Shown here one piece after another: positions 53,201 to 64,000 of a stretch of 64,000 nucleotides of DNA. Source of the stretch: Ochromonas danica (lineage: Eukaryota; Sar; Chrysophyceae; Chromulinales; Chromulinaceae). Within the stretch, counting starts at the first letter, position 1. Each line of letters starts with the position of its first letter. The stretch covers positions 1-64,000 of the forward strand of contig VKHL01000017.1 of NCBI GenBank assembly GCA_015146655.1, written 5' to 3'. Made by a program: the position numbers and the translations under genes. Below the pieces are notes generated by a model. The model was not told the DNA's origin. It was given only the letters and a program-made list of their open reading frames with translations, and searched no databases.

Positions 53201-56200
53201 ACTGCTCTCCTTTACCATCTCGTGCTTCATCCTTTTGGCCTTCTATATGAACGTGCAATACAGAGCAACGAAACTCATCTTCTCCAACTGTGAGTAACTG
53301 ATTGAGGACAGCTGTGTTCATCTCTCCCTGTAGATTACGTGCTGAATCCCAGAGGCTTCCAAGTCCTTCCAGCACTGCCCACTGTCTTGGTTGTGTTTGC
53401 ACCTTGCGATACACTATGATAATATCATCCAAAAGGAAAGGACGGTGTGAGCAGGGCAGAAGGCACTGCCAGGTCAGGTGATGAAGATAGCGGTTGCGTG
53501 GATTGGCGGGATGAAATCGCACGGCATAGCGTGGCTGATCGGGTAAGAAGAGAAAGCCACGCTTCTCCTGAACTATTTCATCGCCATCGATCTCACCAAC
53601 ATCCCCTATTTTCCCTTTAACCTTCGCCACAGTTGATATGGTAGTTCGGAAAAAGAGAGACAAGGGCAAGATCAAGGTTTCTCCCCGTGACATATACTGA
53701 TAGATACTTTCTGGTCCACCCGAATTATCGGGCGGAAAGCGAAATAATCCTTGAAGACAAGCTTTCCAGAAGGCTGGAGAAGCTGTCCAGGGACCAGACG
53801 AACTTGAAGAAGAAAGTAGCTGCAGTATTAGCCGCGCCTGTACTCGTAGGATCGGCATGTTAACATTCTCAGTTCCGATTGACACCGTGGATGATGACGA
53901 CGATGATGATGCATGGTAAGCAACCAGCGCCTTTTGATGAAGCAGGAGGTGATATTGTCGCAGAGCCTCCCATGCTGTTGTGCTCGTACTACCAGCAGAG
54001 ATGCGGTGGTAATTGACCATATCTTCAGCGAACCATAGCAATTTAGCCTTTGCTAGAGAAGGAATAATAGCAACTCCTCCCGCAGTAGATCCTCCACCAC
54101 TTGCACCAGGGGAGCCTACTCCGACCCCACCACTTCCACCCACTGCTCCACCCATAAGATAGGGAGCTTCTTGTCTCCACAACAAATCAAGCATGTGCAC
54201 CGCCATAGCAAACTGTCTGCCGACCAATAACAATGGGATAGTTTGTAACTTCATAGTATAAGCAAAACGGCCACGTTGGTCGGTCTGACTGTACAGCATG
54301 CCTAATGCATCAAATAGCAGCACTGCACAAACTACTTCGAGAGAAAGACCTCGTTCCTGTTGGATATTAAGAAAGCTAGCCTTTTTACGTAGAGTTGGAT
54401 AATCTCGATCTATACGCCAGTTATCTGTTCATCAATACAGCCCGTCACAGTTGACAATTATATGAAAGCATATCATCCAAACAAACGTACCTGGGTCAGT
54501 GTAGTCAAAGGCCTGAGTAGAGTAGAGCTTAGCCCAAAAATGGGAGACAGAACGTAGACGCTGAGACAGAGAGACCAAAACCTATGCCCGAGAAACATTT
54601 TTAACGTAAATTTTAACACACCCATGTAGTTGTGGGGGCAGAATATACTCACATTAGATAGAAAGTCAGCCTTGTCTACTCGTAAGCCATCCAAATCTTG
54701 GCTGGTCATAGCTCGCAAACTATCTCCTTGGCAAGAACCAATAAAGGCAAGAACCCTTTGTTCAAATATTTTACGACTGTCAAGGCTCTCTTCAATTCCT
54801 TCATTGCTATTATTGCTGTCCCTGCTTTCTTCCTCAACTTGAAGCAAGAGTTGTCCAGATCGACCACTTTGATCACTTGTGTGCGGTAACAAAGAGTAAC
54901 AGCGTGCAAAGGAGACAATCGGGCTCAATTGTTGAAAATGCGTTGAAGCGAGCTGCAGTATATCAGCAAGGATGGCATACGCTTCCCGAATGACCACAGC
55001 TTTTCCATCTAAACTATTCGTCAACACCTCGTTGATGCTACTCCCCATCCCCGCTAGTTCTAACTCATTCTCTGTAGTAGTGGACGGTGCGGTCAAGGAG
55101 GACGTCGACAAAAGGCGCTGCAATCGAACGGTTGCCAGCACCGATTGACTTTCCACAACATTGGTTGCAATAAGATGGCTTCCACTTTTTCCATTTCCAT
55201 TGTTAGTTGCTCCATTTCCGCCACCTTGAGAATCATCGGAGTGTGTCATCTTATGGATCAGATCTTTACATACTCTCACAACTTTCACTGCAGCGTTCAA
55301 TAGCCACATCTTCAGTTGCATCATCTTCACCGCTTTATCCCTTTTGTCTTGATCAGAAGAAGCAGATACAGAAGCACTAGTAGTAGGTGGAGGAGAAGAA
55401 GACATCATAAGTCCCAATTTCTTCCACACGGCATTATAAACAAAGAGTAGAAACCCGCGGCTTTTGGTGGCACATTGAACAGGTCGTTGCAGTTGTACAA
55501 GGAAAAATATTTGTCGTGCATAGAGATAACGATGATATTCCAGTAAACTCATCTTATTGCGAAGAATTTTCATACGAGATAAGTTGATGCTGTAAGCAAC
55601 AATGTCATCACCATTCTTCACTGCATCAGAGAACAAATCCTTTTCTCGGGAGGAGCTAGGGGTTGAAAGAGGAGGTGGCGGCGGTGGTGGCGCGTCCACA
55701 TTATTAGTGCCACCATTGATTACACCATCGTTGGGTCCAGTCGTGCTGCTGCTACTGCTACTTGTAATACCCCCACTACTACCCGGTTGATTGCTATCCA
55801 CCATCGGCGAGACCATGGGCCAGTCACTATCTGGCAACGTATTCCAAGCTGCAAAGGAAAGCAATGCTTCAAGCTCTTCATATTGTGCTAATGCCATATC
55901 CGCCAACTGCATCATCTGATACATCAAAGCAAGTGATTCTTTGACAAGGAAGAGTTGTTTCAAATCAAACCCGGGCATTGCTCGACCTGCATCAAGACGG
56001 CGTATCTCATTATCATATAGTGCACAACGTTGTTGAAAGGACTTTACAATTCCCTCTCTTAATAAGGAGAACAGGTCTGGGAGATGCGACGTTGTCAACA
56101 GAGACAAACTATTCACCGCATGACTATGAGAAGACATATTTAACGAGAAAGACATACTATTACCACCATTTCCCCCTGTCTTCTTAGTAAGAATATTCAA

Positions 56201-56810
56201 CGAGTTGCTCTCATCGAGTAGAGAGGGTAAGAGCAGCATGACTGAATGATCTCCAGTCCGATCGGCATAGAAATCATTACTAACACGATAATAGATCTTA
56301 TTGTAGGTCTCTAGACTCTGAGTCCCCAGAGGCAAATAGACGATAAACCAAGGAGACTTGCCAGGAAGTGTCTTCGTGGTATTGCGTAGGTCCACCCATT
56401 TCTTGAGATTGGCCTTCGCTGTCTTGTACGCATCTAACGACTCGCTGACAAGAAGGTAAAGCTGCACATAGGGAGCTAGTAGCCATCGGAAAGCATGTTC
56501 CGTCTCTTTGAATAGACTCGCACTCGAGGGTAGAAATCGCAGGGGCAGCTTGTCAATTGTGATGAAAGAGGCGGAAATCGGACTCTTCCACGTCACATCT
56601 CGAAGTGGTAACTCATTTACCAACACAGGCTGAACCATGTCCCATTTTCCATCAGGATCTTCATAACTTATGGGACAGACTAATTGGGCTGTTGTCAGAA
56701 GAAGTCAGACAAGACAACACAAGACAAGGTGATGTGGATGTTCTGGTTTTAGTTTTGGTTTTGGTATTAGGTGATGGTGCTAAAGAGGATTTCTTACCAT
56801 CTTCTTTCAT
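50248..56810 (-). CDS. TRAPPC10: TRAPPC10 (Trs130)-like TRAPP II subunit
   Basis: Five exons in transcript order: 56810-56798 (13 nt, MKED plus one base), 56688-54653, 54581-54491, 54409-51440 and 51371-50248; 2077 aa. All phases agree (1, 0, 1, 1) and introns are 109, 71, 81 and 68 bp. The second exon opens with AQLVCPISYEDPDGKWDMV, then LPLRDVTWKSP and YVQLYLLVSESLDAYKTAKA, matching the Trs130/TRAPPC10 N-terminus, where a cargo-like domain docks in TRAPP II. Exons 3-4 continue VLVSLSQRLRSVSHFWAKLY and RDYPTLRKKASFLNIQQE. The C-terminal half is beta-rich (adhesin/Ig-like) as in the family. TRAPP II acts at the late Golgi as a Rab11-type GEF. It is nearly twice the usual length because of Ser/Gly-rich inserts. 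Confidence 0.8.
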
Positions 56811-57328
56811 CTCCACTCCCTTACCTACGACCAAGCGGAAATAGGAAAAGAATTATCAATGATCTCTACGAAAAGCAGAGGTCCCTTTTAATTGAAAGAA
56901 GCCCAGGTCAACAGGTCTGAGCAGGAATTAGGTAAATCATCATCAGCACAACAGCGAGCCTTGACAACGAACATCCCAGATTACGAATATGCGAATATAC
57001 GAAACTGTGCGGTGAGGTGGGGTGGACGATGCGGTGGTGGGTGTGCATGGAATGTGGAATGGAACTTGCTTTCCGTTGGTGGGGAGAGGGGAGGTTTAAC
57101 TATCTCTTTTGATAGTTTGACGGCGCAAAAAGTGAGTTTAGCAAGCTTTGTGCTGATTCGCTTCACCTCGCTCACCCGTGGTTGATTGACCTCATCGACA
57201 CCATATTTACATTGACATTGGTTTTGGACGATTGACTCTAGTTGGCCAACACTGCATACTTTTTTCTTGTTTCTTGGTTTTATTCTAATGATGACGATCT
57301 GTGTCGCTTTGATTGATTGAAGAAAGAA
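56811..57328. other. intergenic between divergent TRAPPC10 and unknown gene
   Basis: About 520 bp with GC-rich sequence near 57010-57090 (GGTGGGGTGG, GGGGAGAGGGG on plus). Probable bidirectional promoter. No ORF of note. Confidence 0.45.
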
Positions 57329-59815
57329 ATGAATGAGCACGTATTTTTGCAAAGTTTGGAAGTCTTGGGGCTGAAAATTGCCTCCAAGATCAATGAAGAA
57401 AATATTAGCATACTCTCCTTGTTAAAAAGGCGACTACAAGTAAGCTCATATTTAATTTTATGTCTTGGTCCATCTGACCTCATCTCAAACTACAGGCTAC
57501 CCTGGTTACTGTGGTGGAGAATAACACCAACAGAGCCCTGTTTGAGCCTTCGCCAAAAGACGACCGACCTGATGGCGGTATTCTATTGATGACAGCTGAC
57601 CTTTTGTCAGAGGAGAGTGGGCTCAAACCTTGTTGGAAGAGCGTCATGGAACAGCATCAGACGAGCGCTCGACTTCTACTTCGCGGGTATTTGGGCATTG
57701 CCATGCGATTATCCGCGATGTCCAATCGCTACTATACACTAATCGTTGGTACAGAGGAGCCTCATGTTTTTGCTAATAAAGAGATTGGCTTTGCCGTCCA
57801 TGTGCGAGCCATTTTGGAAGATCGCTATCGCTTGCGGCATGAGGCTGCAGTGGAAGCTCTCCTGGGCAATTTGTCCATCTGTACTGTTCTCTTTACCAAT
57901 GTCAAAGTAAGTCGTAATTGATTATGAGGAATATTATGTCATTGACATTCTGTGTCTCTTGTGTTTGCAGGGTTATCTGAAGAATGTGCGTCGTACCTGG
58001 CAAGCAGTGGAGGAGGGCAGGAAGTCTTCCTCTGTAGACCAGCTCCGTTCCGCTTTGAAACAATTCGAAAACGCTAAAGCGTCATTACAAGAAGTAATTC
58101 ATCGCATGAATCTTGTGGCCGCGAGCTATCACAGCGAGTCAGCTGAAGACAAGATGGGAGGATTTGCTTATGCTCATGATGGATTGGTGCAGGTTAGCCA
58201 TTTGAAAGCTTTGCCTCCATGTTATGTCTGTGATTGCTTATTATATTACTCCGTTCAATAGAGGTTGAATATTCTCTTACGACGATTAAACAGATCCTTC
58301 CCGACTCTCAGCCTGCTATGGACCTTTGATCTTGATCCTGTCTGGACTCTCTGTCCTAACAGCGTAGACATCACTTATCTCACCCTGTTTTTGGAAGGAA
58401 TGGTATTACGTTGGGTTGACTCTTGCAGTGCTGTACAGCTCACATTTACATTCCTTCCTTCTGTGCGGGTGGATTATGGATGTGACTGCCCTGTTAATAA
58501 GATCATCGGTCAAGATGAAGTTAAAACATTAAAACTATCAGAAACAAGCAATGATGAGGAAGATCACGTTGCAGAGAGAATGTGCTGGCATTGTATGAAG
58601 GAAAATCTTCCTCCATCTCTGCAATTCGAACAATATCAAATGCAAGTCGAAAAAGAGGATAGTCTGAGAAGAACTGAGATGACTATCTATGGTTTGGATG
58701 ACCAGCCTTATCGTCCGAGTGACAGCCACAGCGCCCCCATTTGTATCCAACGGTCTTCTATGGATGCATATAGACAGGGGTCTTATCCTCCCAATCGATG
58801 CATCCAAGAAGGTCATTTGCGAATTCTCTTCCAGCCATTGGACCCACAGCTTGGACCTGTTCCAGTCTCGAACAGTGAAACCCATACCACAGTAAAGAAG
58901 GCTAAGAAGGCTGGTAACGAATGCATGGCGGACAAGATGAAAGATGATGAGAAAGATCGTTATCTTGGTCAACGATTTTCATTAATCGACAACAACAACG
59001 TGAACAGTGAAATGAGTAAAGTGAAAACGCTATTTCGACGTCGTCCACCTGGCAAGGCTCAATGGATGCCAGTGGATCGTCACCATGACTCCTCTATCAC
59101 ATCCTCTTCGTCTCGCGCAGGTAATAAAGGCAAAAGCTATCGACGCTTCTTCTCCGCGAACTCGTCTGCTGTTCCTCCTCAAACCACCAGTGCAGAATTA
59201 CTTTATGTTGTTAATGACTATTTAAGAGCTATTGATGGCTCGGGAACTGCCTCTGCAGGTCTAAGCATTCACTATCCAACGGCACAAGATGGATATGAAA
59301 GAGTAGAAGCTTTTGCGATGCTCCTTCCCTGTTATCTTGCACTGCCTTGTAACAGTGCAACTTTCATCCAGCAAGCATATAAAATGAGACCTCATCAACG
59401 CAACTTGAGAGCAGTCAAAGGCAGCTTACGAGCTGCTTTAGCTCAAATGGATGAATTGGATGGCAACACGGGTGGTAAAGTATCAAGACTAAGTCAAATC
59501 GACCAAACTGGACGGCAAGGGTTGTTGAAAAATGCGAAGAAGAAGGAGATTGAAAGGATTCGTCCAGAACGTGCCTCTCCACCCACATCAACTACTACAA
59601 CTGTGGGTAGTGATGTTGTGTCATCTCTTCGAAAAGGGGTGGATATTCTGACCCAAGGACTTTGCAAAGCTGTTAATTTGGTTAGCTATCGCAAACAAGG
59701 TGTTGTTGGGATTGACAGAAGTAATTGTCTTAGTTGCAGCAGTAGCAGTCTGGCGGAAGTCAATGACAACACTGAGAGAATTTATCCTTGGTCTGCGCCC
59801 GTCAATCCAGTTTGA
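57329..59815 (+). CDS. uncharacterised four-exon protein, 765 aa
   Basis: Exons 57329-57439, 57496-57906, 57971-58192 and 58262-59815; introns of 56, 64 and 69 bp, all phase 0. I do not recognise it. The first 230 residues are mostly helical (MNEHVFLQSLEVLGLKIASK, TSARLLLRGYLGIAMRLSAM, NLSICTVLFTNVKGYLKNVR, LRSALKQFENAKASLQEVIH). A folded part follows (RLNILLRRLNRSFPTLSLLW, LFLEGMVLRWVDSCSAVQL) with a Cys/His group (CDCP, MCWHCM). The remainder is hydrophilic, Lys/Arg- and Ser-rich and probably disordered. No signal peptide or clear membrane helix. Frames are continuous across all junctions, so the gene itself is well supported though its role is not. Faces TRAPPC10 head to head. Confidence 0.75.
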
Positions 59816-60331
59816 TGTTATGCGGATCGTTTATTTTTATGATAATTATAGCAGTAAATATGCCTGTAGTGTGCATTATAACCGAATCGATCATTGTACA
59901 AGACCCATATCATGTTCCGACTCGACCACTTAAATTAGTTGAATATGTATATAGAACCATTAACTACAAGGAAGATTGTCCAAGCTATTCTTATGTGTGT
60001 TGTATCCTTTATCCTATGCTGCTCTATATGTGGTGGTAGATAAGTTTTGCCTGACAAATGTCTATAGTTATATTTAGATGTGGCCTGCTGTGCCCTGCGC
60101 AGTCTTTAGATTGTAATATGTCTGGGTGTTCTGCTGTCTGTAGCGAACCCACTTTTCTATATCGCGTGTGTGTCCCATTGCTTTTGCTTGATCAGTGATC
60201 ATCCTTCAGCTTTCTTGTCGACCAAGTTTGGTTGTGATTTGTGCGTAAAGTAGTTAACAAAACAAAAGTCTGTCTAGTTTGTCCTCGCAAGAGTTATGAG
60301 GGTTTTTTCTTGTATGTAGAAATAATTTATC
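59816..60331. other. intergenic between convergent unknown and DNLZ genes
   Basis: 516 bp of AT-rich 3' flanks; short plus-strand ORFs (59700-60039) overlap the preceding gene's end and lack coding character. Confidence 0.5.
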
Positions 60332-60871
60332 TTATGATGAAGAGGGAGGCTGGGGTGTGTAGCTACCCACGACATCTTCAGCAGATAATTCGACAACATT
60401 TTCTTCGTTGACAAACTTGACGCCTTGCCCCTCCTTCTCCGTCAAGAACTTGTTGATATCCCAGCCAGGATCTTCAAAGAGACCTAGTCGATCAGCAATG
60501 AGATGAAGACTTGAACAGTGACCACATCGTACTACAACCACTCCTTTCTCATAGGAATGCTTCGAGATTTTGCGTGCTGATCGAGTGTCACAGACTTTGC
60601 AGGTATAGACCAGGATCATCTTATCTCCTTGCGTCTTCACACCTGGCACATCCGAAAACTCATTTCCACTAGCTTGGCTGTCCACGGTGTTATTACTGTC
60701 AATGCTGGTAGCTGCTGTGGGCTGGTTGGAATTGGAGCCACCACTACTGAAGGACGACATTCCCACTCTACTCCAAGCTGGAGGCGGAACCAACTTGGAT
60801 CGACATTGAAGAGTATATGTCGAAGATCTACTACCAAATCGAACCCCCCAAGAGGCGATAGACTTGAACAT
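60332..60871 (-). CDS. DNLZ: DNL-type zinc finger protein (Zim17/DNLZ/Tim15)
   Basis: 179 aa, single exon. The N-terminus is a basic mitochondrial (or plastid) targeting sequence (MFKSIASWGVRFGSRSST) and a Ser-rich linker. The zinc finger has the paired cysteines C91/C94 (VYTCKVCDTRSARKISKHSY) and C116/C119 (VRCGHCSSLHLIADRLGLFE), ending WDINKFLTEK. This fits Zim17, which keeps mitochondrial Hsp70 soluble and so supports protein import and Fe-S assembly. It has no leading hydrophobic signal peptide, which favours mitochondria over plastid. Divergent from the ERMP1-type gene by 176 bp. Confidence 0.92.
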   Translation of the reverse strand: MFKSIASWGVRFGSRSSTYTLQCRSKLVPPPAWSRVGMSSFSSGGSNSNQPTAATSIDSNNTVDSQASGNEFSDVPGVKTQGDKMILVYTCKVCDTRSARKISKHSYEKGVVVVRCGHCSSLHLIADRLGLFEDPGWDINKFLTEKEGQGVKFVNEENVVELSAEDVVGSYTPQPPSSS

Positions 60872-61047
60872 TTCTTTCTTTTTCTTCTCTTCCAGAGAAT
60901 TCTATTTCCCGGACTACGCAGTCAGTTCTTCTTAAGTTAATTCACTCTCGTTTTTGCGCGGTGCGGTAATAATCGAGACGGGAGTGCTGAGTGTGGGAGT
61001 GCTAATGAGATGATGATGATGATCCATAACGATCATGATCGTAGGAG
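60872..61047. promoter_or_regulatory. shared promoter region of DNLZ and ERMP1-type genes
   Basis: 176 bp between divergent starts, with a (GAT)n run at about 61011-61023. Role inferred from layout only. Confidence 0.4.
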
Positions 61048-64000
61048 ATGACAGACAAGGAGAAAACAAGAAAGAATAAAAGAGAGAACTCTCTATGGGT
61101 TGTTGGTCTCCTTATTCTTCTGGGTGGGATCATTGAATGGAGTAGTTACTATTCTTTACCTCATCCTCTACGAGGAATGGAGAAGGAAGGACAAGGACAG
61201 CAGCAGCAGCTGGCTGGAGCAGACCACGCTGAGATCTCTGTGAGTCATGCCAGGAAGTATCTCCAAGATTTGACAGAGATTGGTCCTCGTGTAACAGGAT
61301 CAAACGCTAATGAATACGTCACTCCAAAATGGCTGCTGGACAGACTGCATGCTGTCAAAACCAATATCATTTCCCCAGACATCCACTTGGACATTGTCTT
61401 GCAAACCCCTTCATCCAGCTTCTACATCGACTTCCTTGGTGGTATGAATAATGTAAGCTTCATTTTAAACCATCCAGTGCATTGATCAGTTGTTAGATTG
61501 AACTGTTCTGTCTTGGTAAATCAGGTCTACTCCAATGTCACGAATGTAATTGCTCGTCTCTCTTCCAAGAACATTCCCTCCACCTCTTCTTCTATCCTTG
61601 TAAACGCTCATTTTGATAGTGTACCGGGAAGTCCTGGTGCTGCTGATGATGGTGTGGGTATTGCAATCATGCTGGAACTCATTCGTGTTTTGTCCACTAC
61701 CCCTGCTGGGAGCAACTCACCGCCACTGCTGGATAAGCCTGTCATCTTTCTATTCAATGGAGCTGAGGAATGGGTACATCATGGTGCTCATGGGTTCATC
61801 TCTCAACATGAATGGGCAAAAGATGTAGAATACCTCATCAATCTGGAGGCCATAGGCTCTGGAGGGCGAGAGTTAGTATTTCAATGCAACTCTGGGTATA
61901 TTGCTGGTCTCTATGGAGATGCAGCTCCTTATCCTCAAGCGTCTGTTTTGGCGCATGAACTATTCAAGCATTTGCTCTATAAAGTGGCTTCCACAGACTG
62001 GAAGACTTTCATCGAGTATGGCCACCAACTCTATGGAAAACACGTTCGAGGTGTGGATACAGCCTATGTGGATAATGGATATGTCTATCATACCACCTTT
62101 GACAGCATAGACATGATACCTGATGGGACTTTGATCAATACTGGTGAGAACATATTACATTTAATCAAGGCCATGGCCAAGTATGCACCATCATCACCAC
62201 GTTCGCCAGTCGATGGTACAAGCTTGGACGACCAGGAGAATGCCAAGGATAGAAGGAAATTTACCGGGGAAAAGTTGCGCAAAGTTGATGAAGTAATGAA
62301 GAAAGACGAACAAGCCGTCTTTTTCGATTTGTTCCATTTGTTTTTGGTACACTATTCGGGTAATTCGATCACTTTCTACCACAGTTTAGTTGTGATACTA
62401 GCAATATTAACAACCTGCTATATGATTCAAGTACATCATCAACGCTCGAAAGATCTTTTCTATGCGGTCTATATTGAAGGCATTACTGTATTTTATACTT
62501 ATCTATGTGGTAATGTTGTGGGGATTCTAGCTTATGCATTCTTTCCAATGCGTTGGTATGACGGTGGAGTCGGGATTGCCTTGTTGATCTTCCTCCCATC
62601 TGTCTCCTTCTTTGCGATCTACCTTCGTGCAGAATATTCTATTTCCTATTTAAAGCAAAATAAGCTACTGAAGCAGTTGGCAGTCTTAGTTCTTTGGATG
62701 GTCTTCATAATTCCATGTATCTACCTCCAAGTAATGACTGCCTATTTGGGATGCTTATGGATAGCAGCCATTGTAGTAAGTGTGTGGGTCTATCATTTTG
62801 CTGAGCGCAGTACCTGGGTATCTGCTCTTTCCTCTTCCAACTCCAAAATATCGTCTGTTGGTCCTAACAGACAAGAATTAGCGGACCATCTTTACATCTT
62901 GTCCTTGTTTCCAATCATTTTGATTTGGTGCAAGGTAATTCATGCAACCTTGGTGATGGTCGTTCCTCTCTTTGGTAAAACAGGCACAGTGGTGCCAACG
63001 GATATTGCTTTGGGTGGTATGATAGCAATTCATCTTGGCTTGCCCTTGGGCAGCTTCTTATCCAATCATCTGCATCAACGATTGCACAAGAGTACCATTC
63101 GCTCAGGAATCATGGTGCTTCTGGCAATCTATCTCTGGCTAATGTTGGGCAGATCCTCCTACTCTGTGCATCACCCTAAGAGACTGTGGATTCAGCGCGT
63201 GGAGCGATACTATCGCCATGTCGATCCTGATCTTCCTGGTCATAAATGGAGATATCTTCCTCCACATATTAGAAAACAGCTTCAAGCTCCATCGAAAAGC
63301 AATTCTGACTTTGAAGTTGTATCAGATGAGGGAGTTTGGTTATCTGGTTTTGATGAGCGAGGAATAGATTTGCTAATGCCTTATATTTATCATTATTATG
63401 ATGGTACAGCTGCGGGGACGAGTACTCCCATATTTGGGCTGCTAGGAGAAAGTCTGGCCTATTTACAAAGCATGCATCGTACATATTTATCACCTAACCC
63501 ACTTGATCTTGAACGCAATATGGATTGTTCCATGTGGAATGGTGATTGTTTTTTCTCCTTTCCTTGGTACTTTCCTGTTCCTGATGCCTTGAGGCACGGT
63601 GTATATCTTCCGCTTCACTCCGCACCCCGTCATGCGGAGGGAAAGCATTTGGATTTTGCACGAGTTCCTCTAGACAACAAATTGAAAGTTATTACCAGAT
63701 CGCATTCGCTGAACAAGGATGAGATCAACAATCTGGTTGTTGTCAACGGCGGTTTGAAGCAACAGCTTGAAAGCTGTACTTTGGATCAGAACGCTGTCTA
63801 TCGCTTGATTGAGATTGACATTTTTGGTCCCTCTCATGTTAACCTTGCTATTCGAGATGAAGAAAATGGGGAAAGAGTTACCGCTTGGTGGCTTGATGAC
63901 CTTGTCTTCCGACCTATTAGTGGAGTGGAAGATAGAGCGAATGTTCTTGACCATTTGTCTTGTTCTGCCGCGAGAAGAAATGAAGGTTTGCATTACTTCC
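61048..64000 (+). CDS. ERMP1-type M28 metallopeptidase, membrane-bound (cut by right edge)
   Basis: Exon 1 is 61048-61452, the intron 72 bp (GTAAGC donor), and exon 2 from 61525 stays open to the right edge; at least 960 residues. An N-terminal membrane anchor (VVGLLILLGGIIEW) precedes the M28 peptidase domain. Zinc-binding residues are visible: H164 and D166 (VNAHFDSVPG), D176 (GAADDGVG) and the catalytic E216 with ligand E217 (FLFNGAEE); a later His is in YVYHTTFDS. Several membrane helices follow (about 430-700) and then a lumenal beta-rich part. This is the plan of endoplasmic reticulum metallopeptidase 1 (Felix-ina). The family acts in the ER lumen; its substrates are poorly known. The catalytic set is complete. 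The C-terminal end is missing from the window. Confidence 0.92.

Noticed and set aside
58538-58972. 144-aa minus-strand ORF inside the unknown four-exon gene
   Set aside because: Opposite a frame that joins cleanly with three other exons; no domain seen.

Overview
The window looks like nuclear DNA of a flagellated, plastid-bearing protist, most likely an alga with a secondary (red-type) plastid such as an ochrophyte stramenopile. The lineage is an inference. The evidence is short GT-AG introns (mostly 60-115 bp), dense genes on both strands, cilium genes (DNAAF11, CFAP57), and three proteins whose N-termini read as a signal peptide followed by a transit-like stretch with L, W or F just after the predicted cleavage point. 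No transposase, reverse transcriptase, virus-like gene or CRISPR array was found.

Layout. 1-3.3 kb: edge gene fragments, a decayed tRNA-like sequence, and a three-exon branched-chain aminotransferase with a plastid-type presequence. 3.4-7.3 kb: a KEA/KefB-type K+/H+ antiporter (minus) and a divergent uncharacterised gene, separated by an 8-bp minisatellite. 7.3-17.2 kb: the accessory part, a tandem array of six minus-strand paralogues (246-263 aa; unknown, perhaps NTF2-like). It also holds decayed pieces of the neighbouring gene's 3' end, a 267-bp foldback and a recent crossover-type chimera. 18.1-19.5 kb: an ankyrin gene in which five successive exons are each exactly 102 nt and encode one repeat. 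20-26.7 kb: CS-domain protein, two-RRM protein, DNAAF11, LYR protein and ribosomal protein eL29. 26.9-35 kb: CFAP57 and a GAF protein with a degenerate histidine-kinase-like tail. 35.6-41.2 kb: ABCB6/HMT1-type half transporter and DNA ligase IV. 41.7-56.8 kb: AMBRA1-like WD40 protein, DENN-domain protein, a small plastid-targeted-like protein and TRAPPC10. 57.3-64 kb: an unknown four-exon gene, a Zim17/DNLZ zinc-finger protein, and an ERMP1-type M28 peptidase running off the right edge.

Most genes are single-copy housekeeping genes. They group loosely into plastid metabolism and ion balance, cilium building, DNA repair, and membrane traffic or autophagy, with no sign of operons. Many pairs are head to head and probably share promoters (DNAAF11/LYR, eL29/CFAP57, TRAPPC10/unknown, DNLZ/ERMP1). 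Exon joins were worked out by hand from splice signals, reading phase and protein similarity; transcripts would confirm them.
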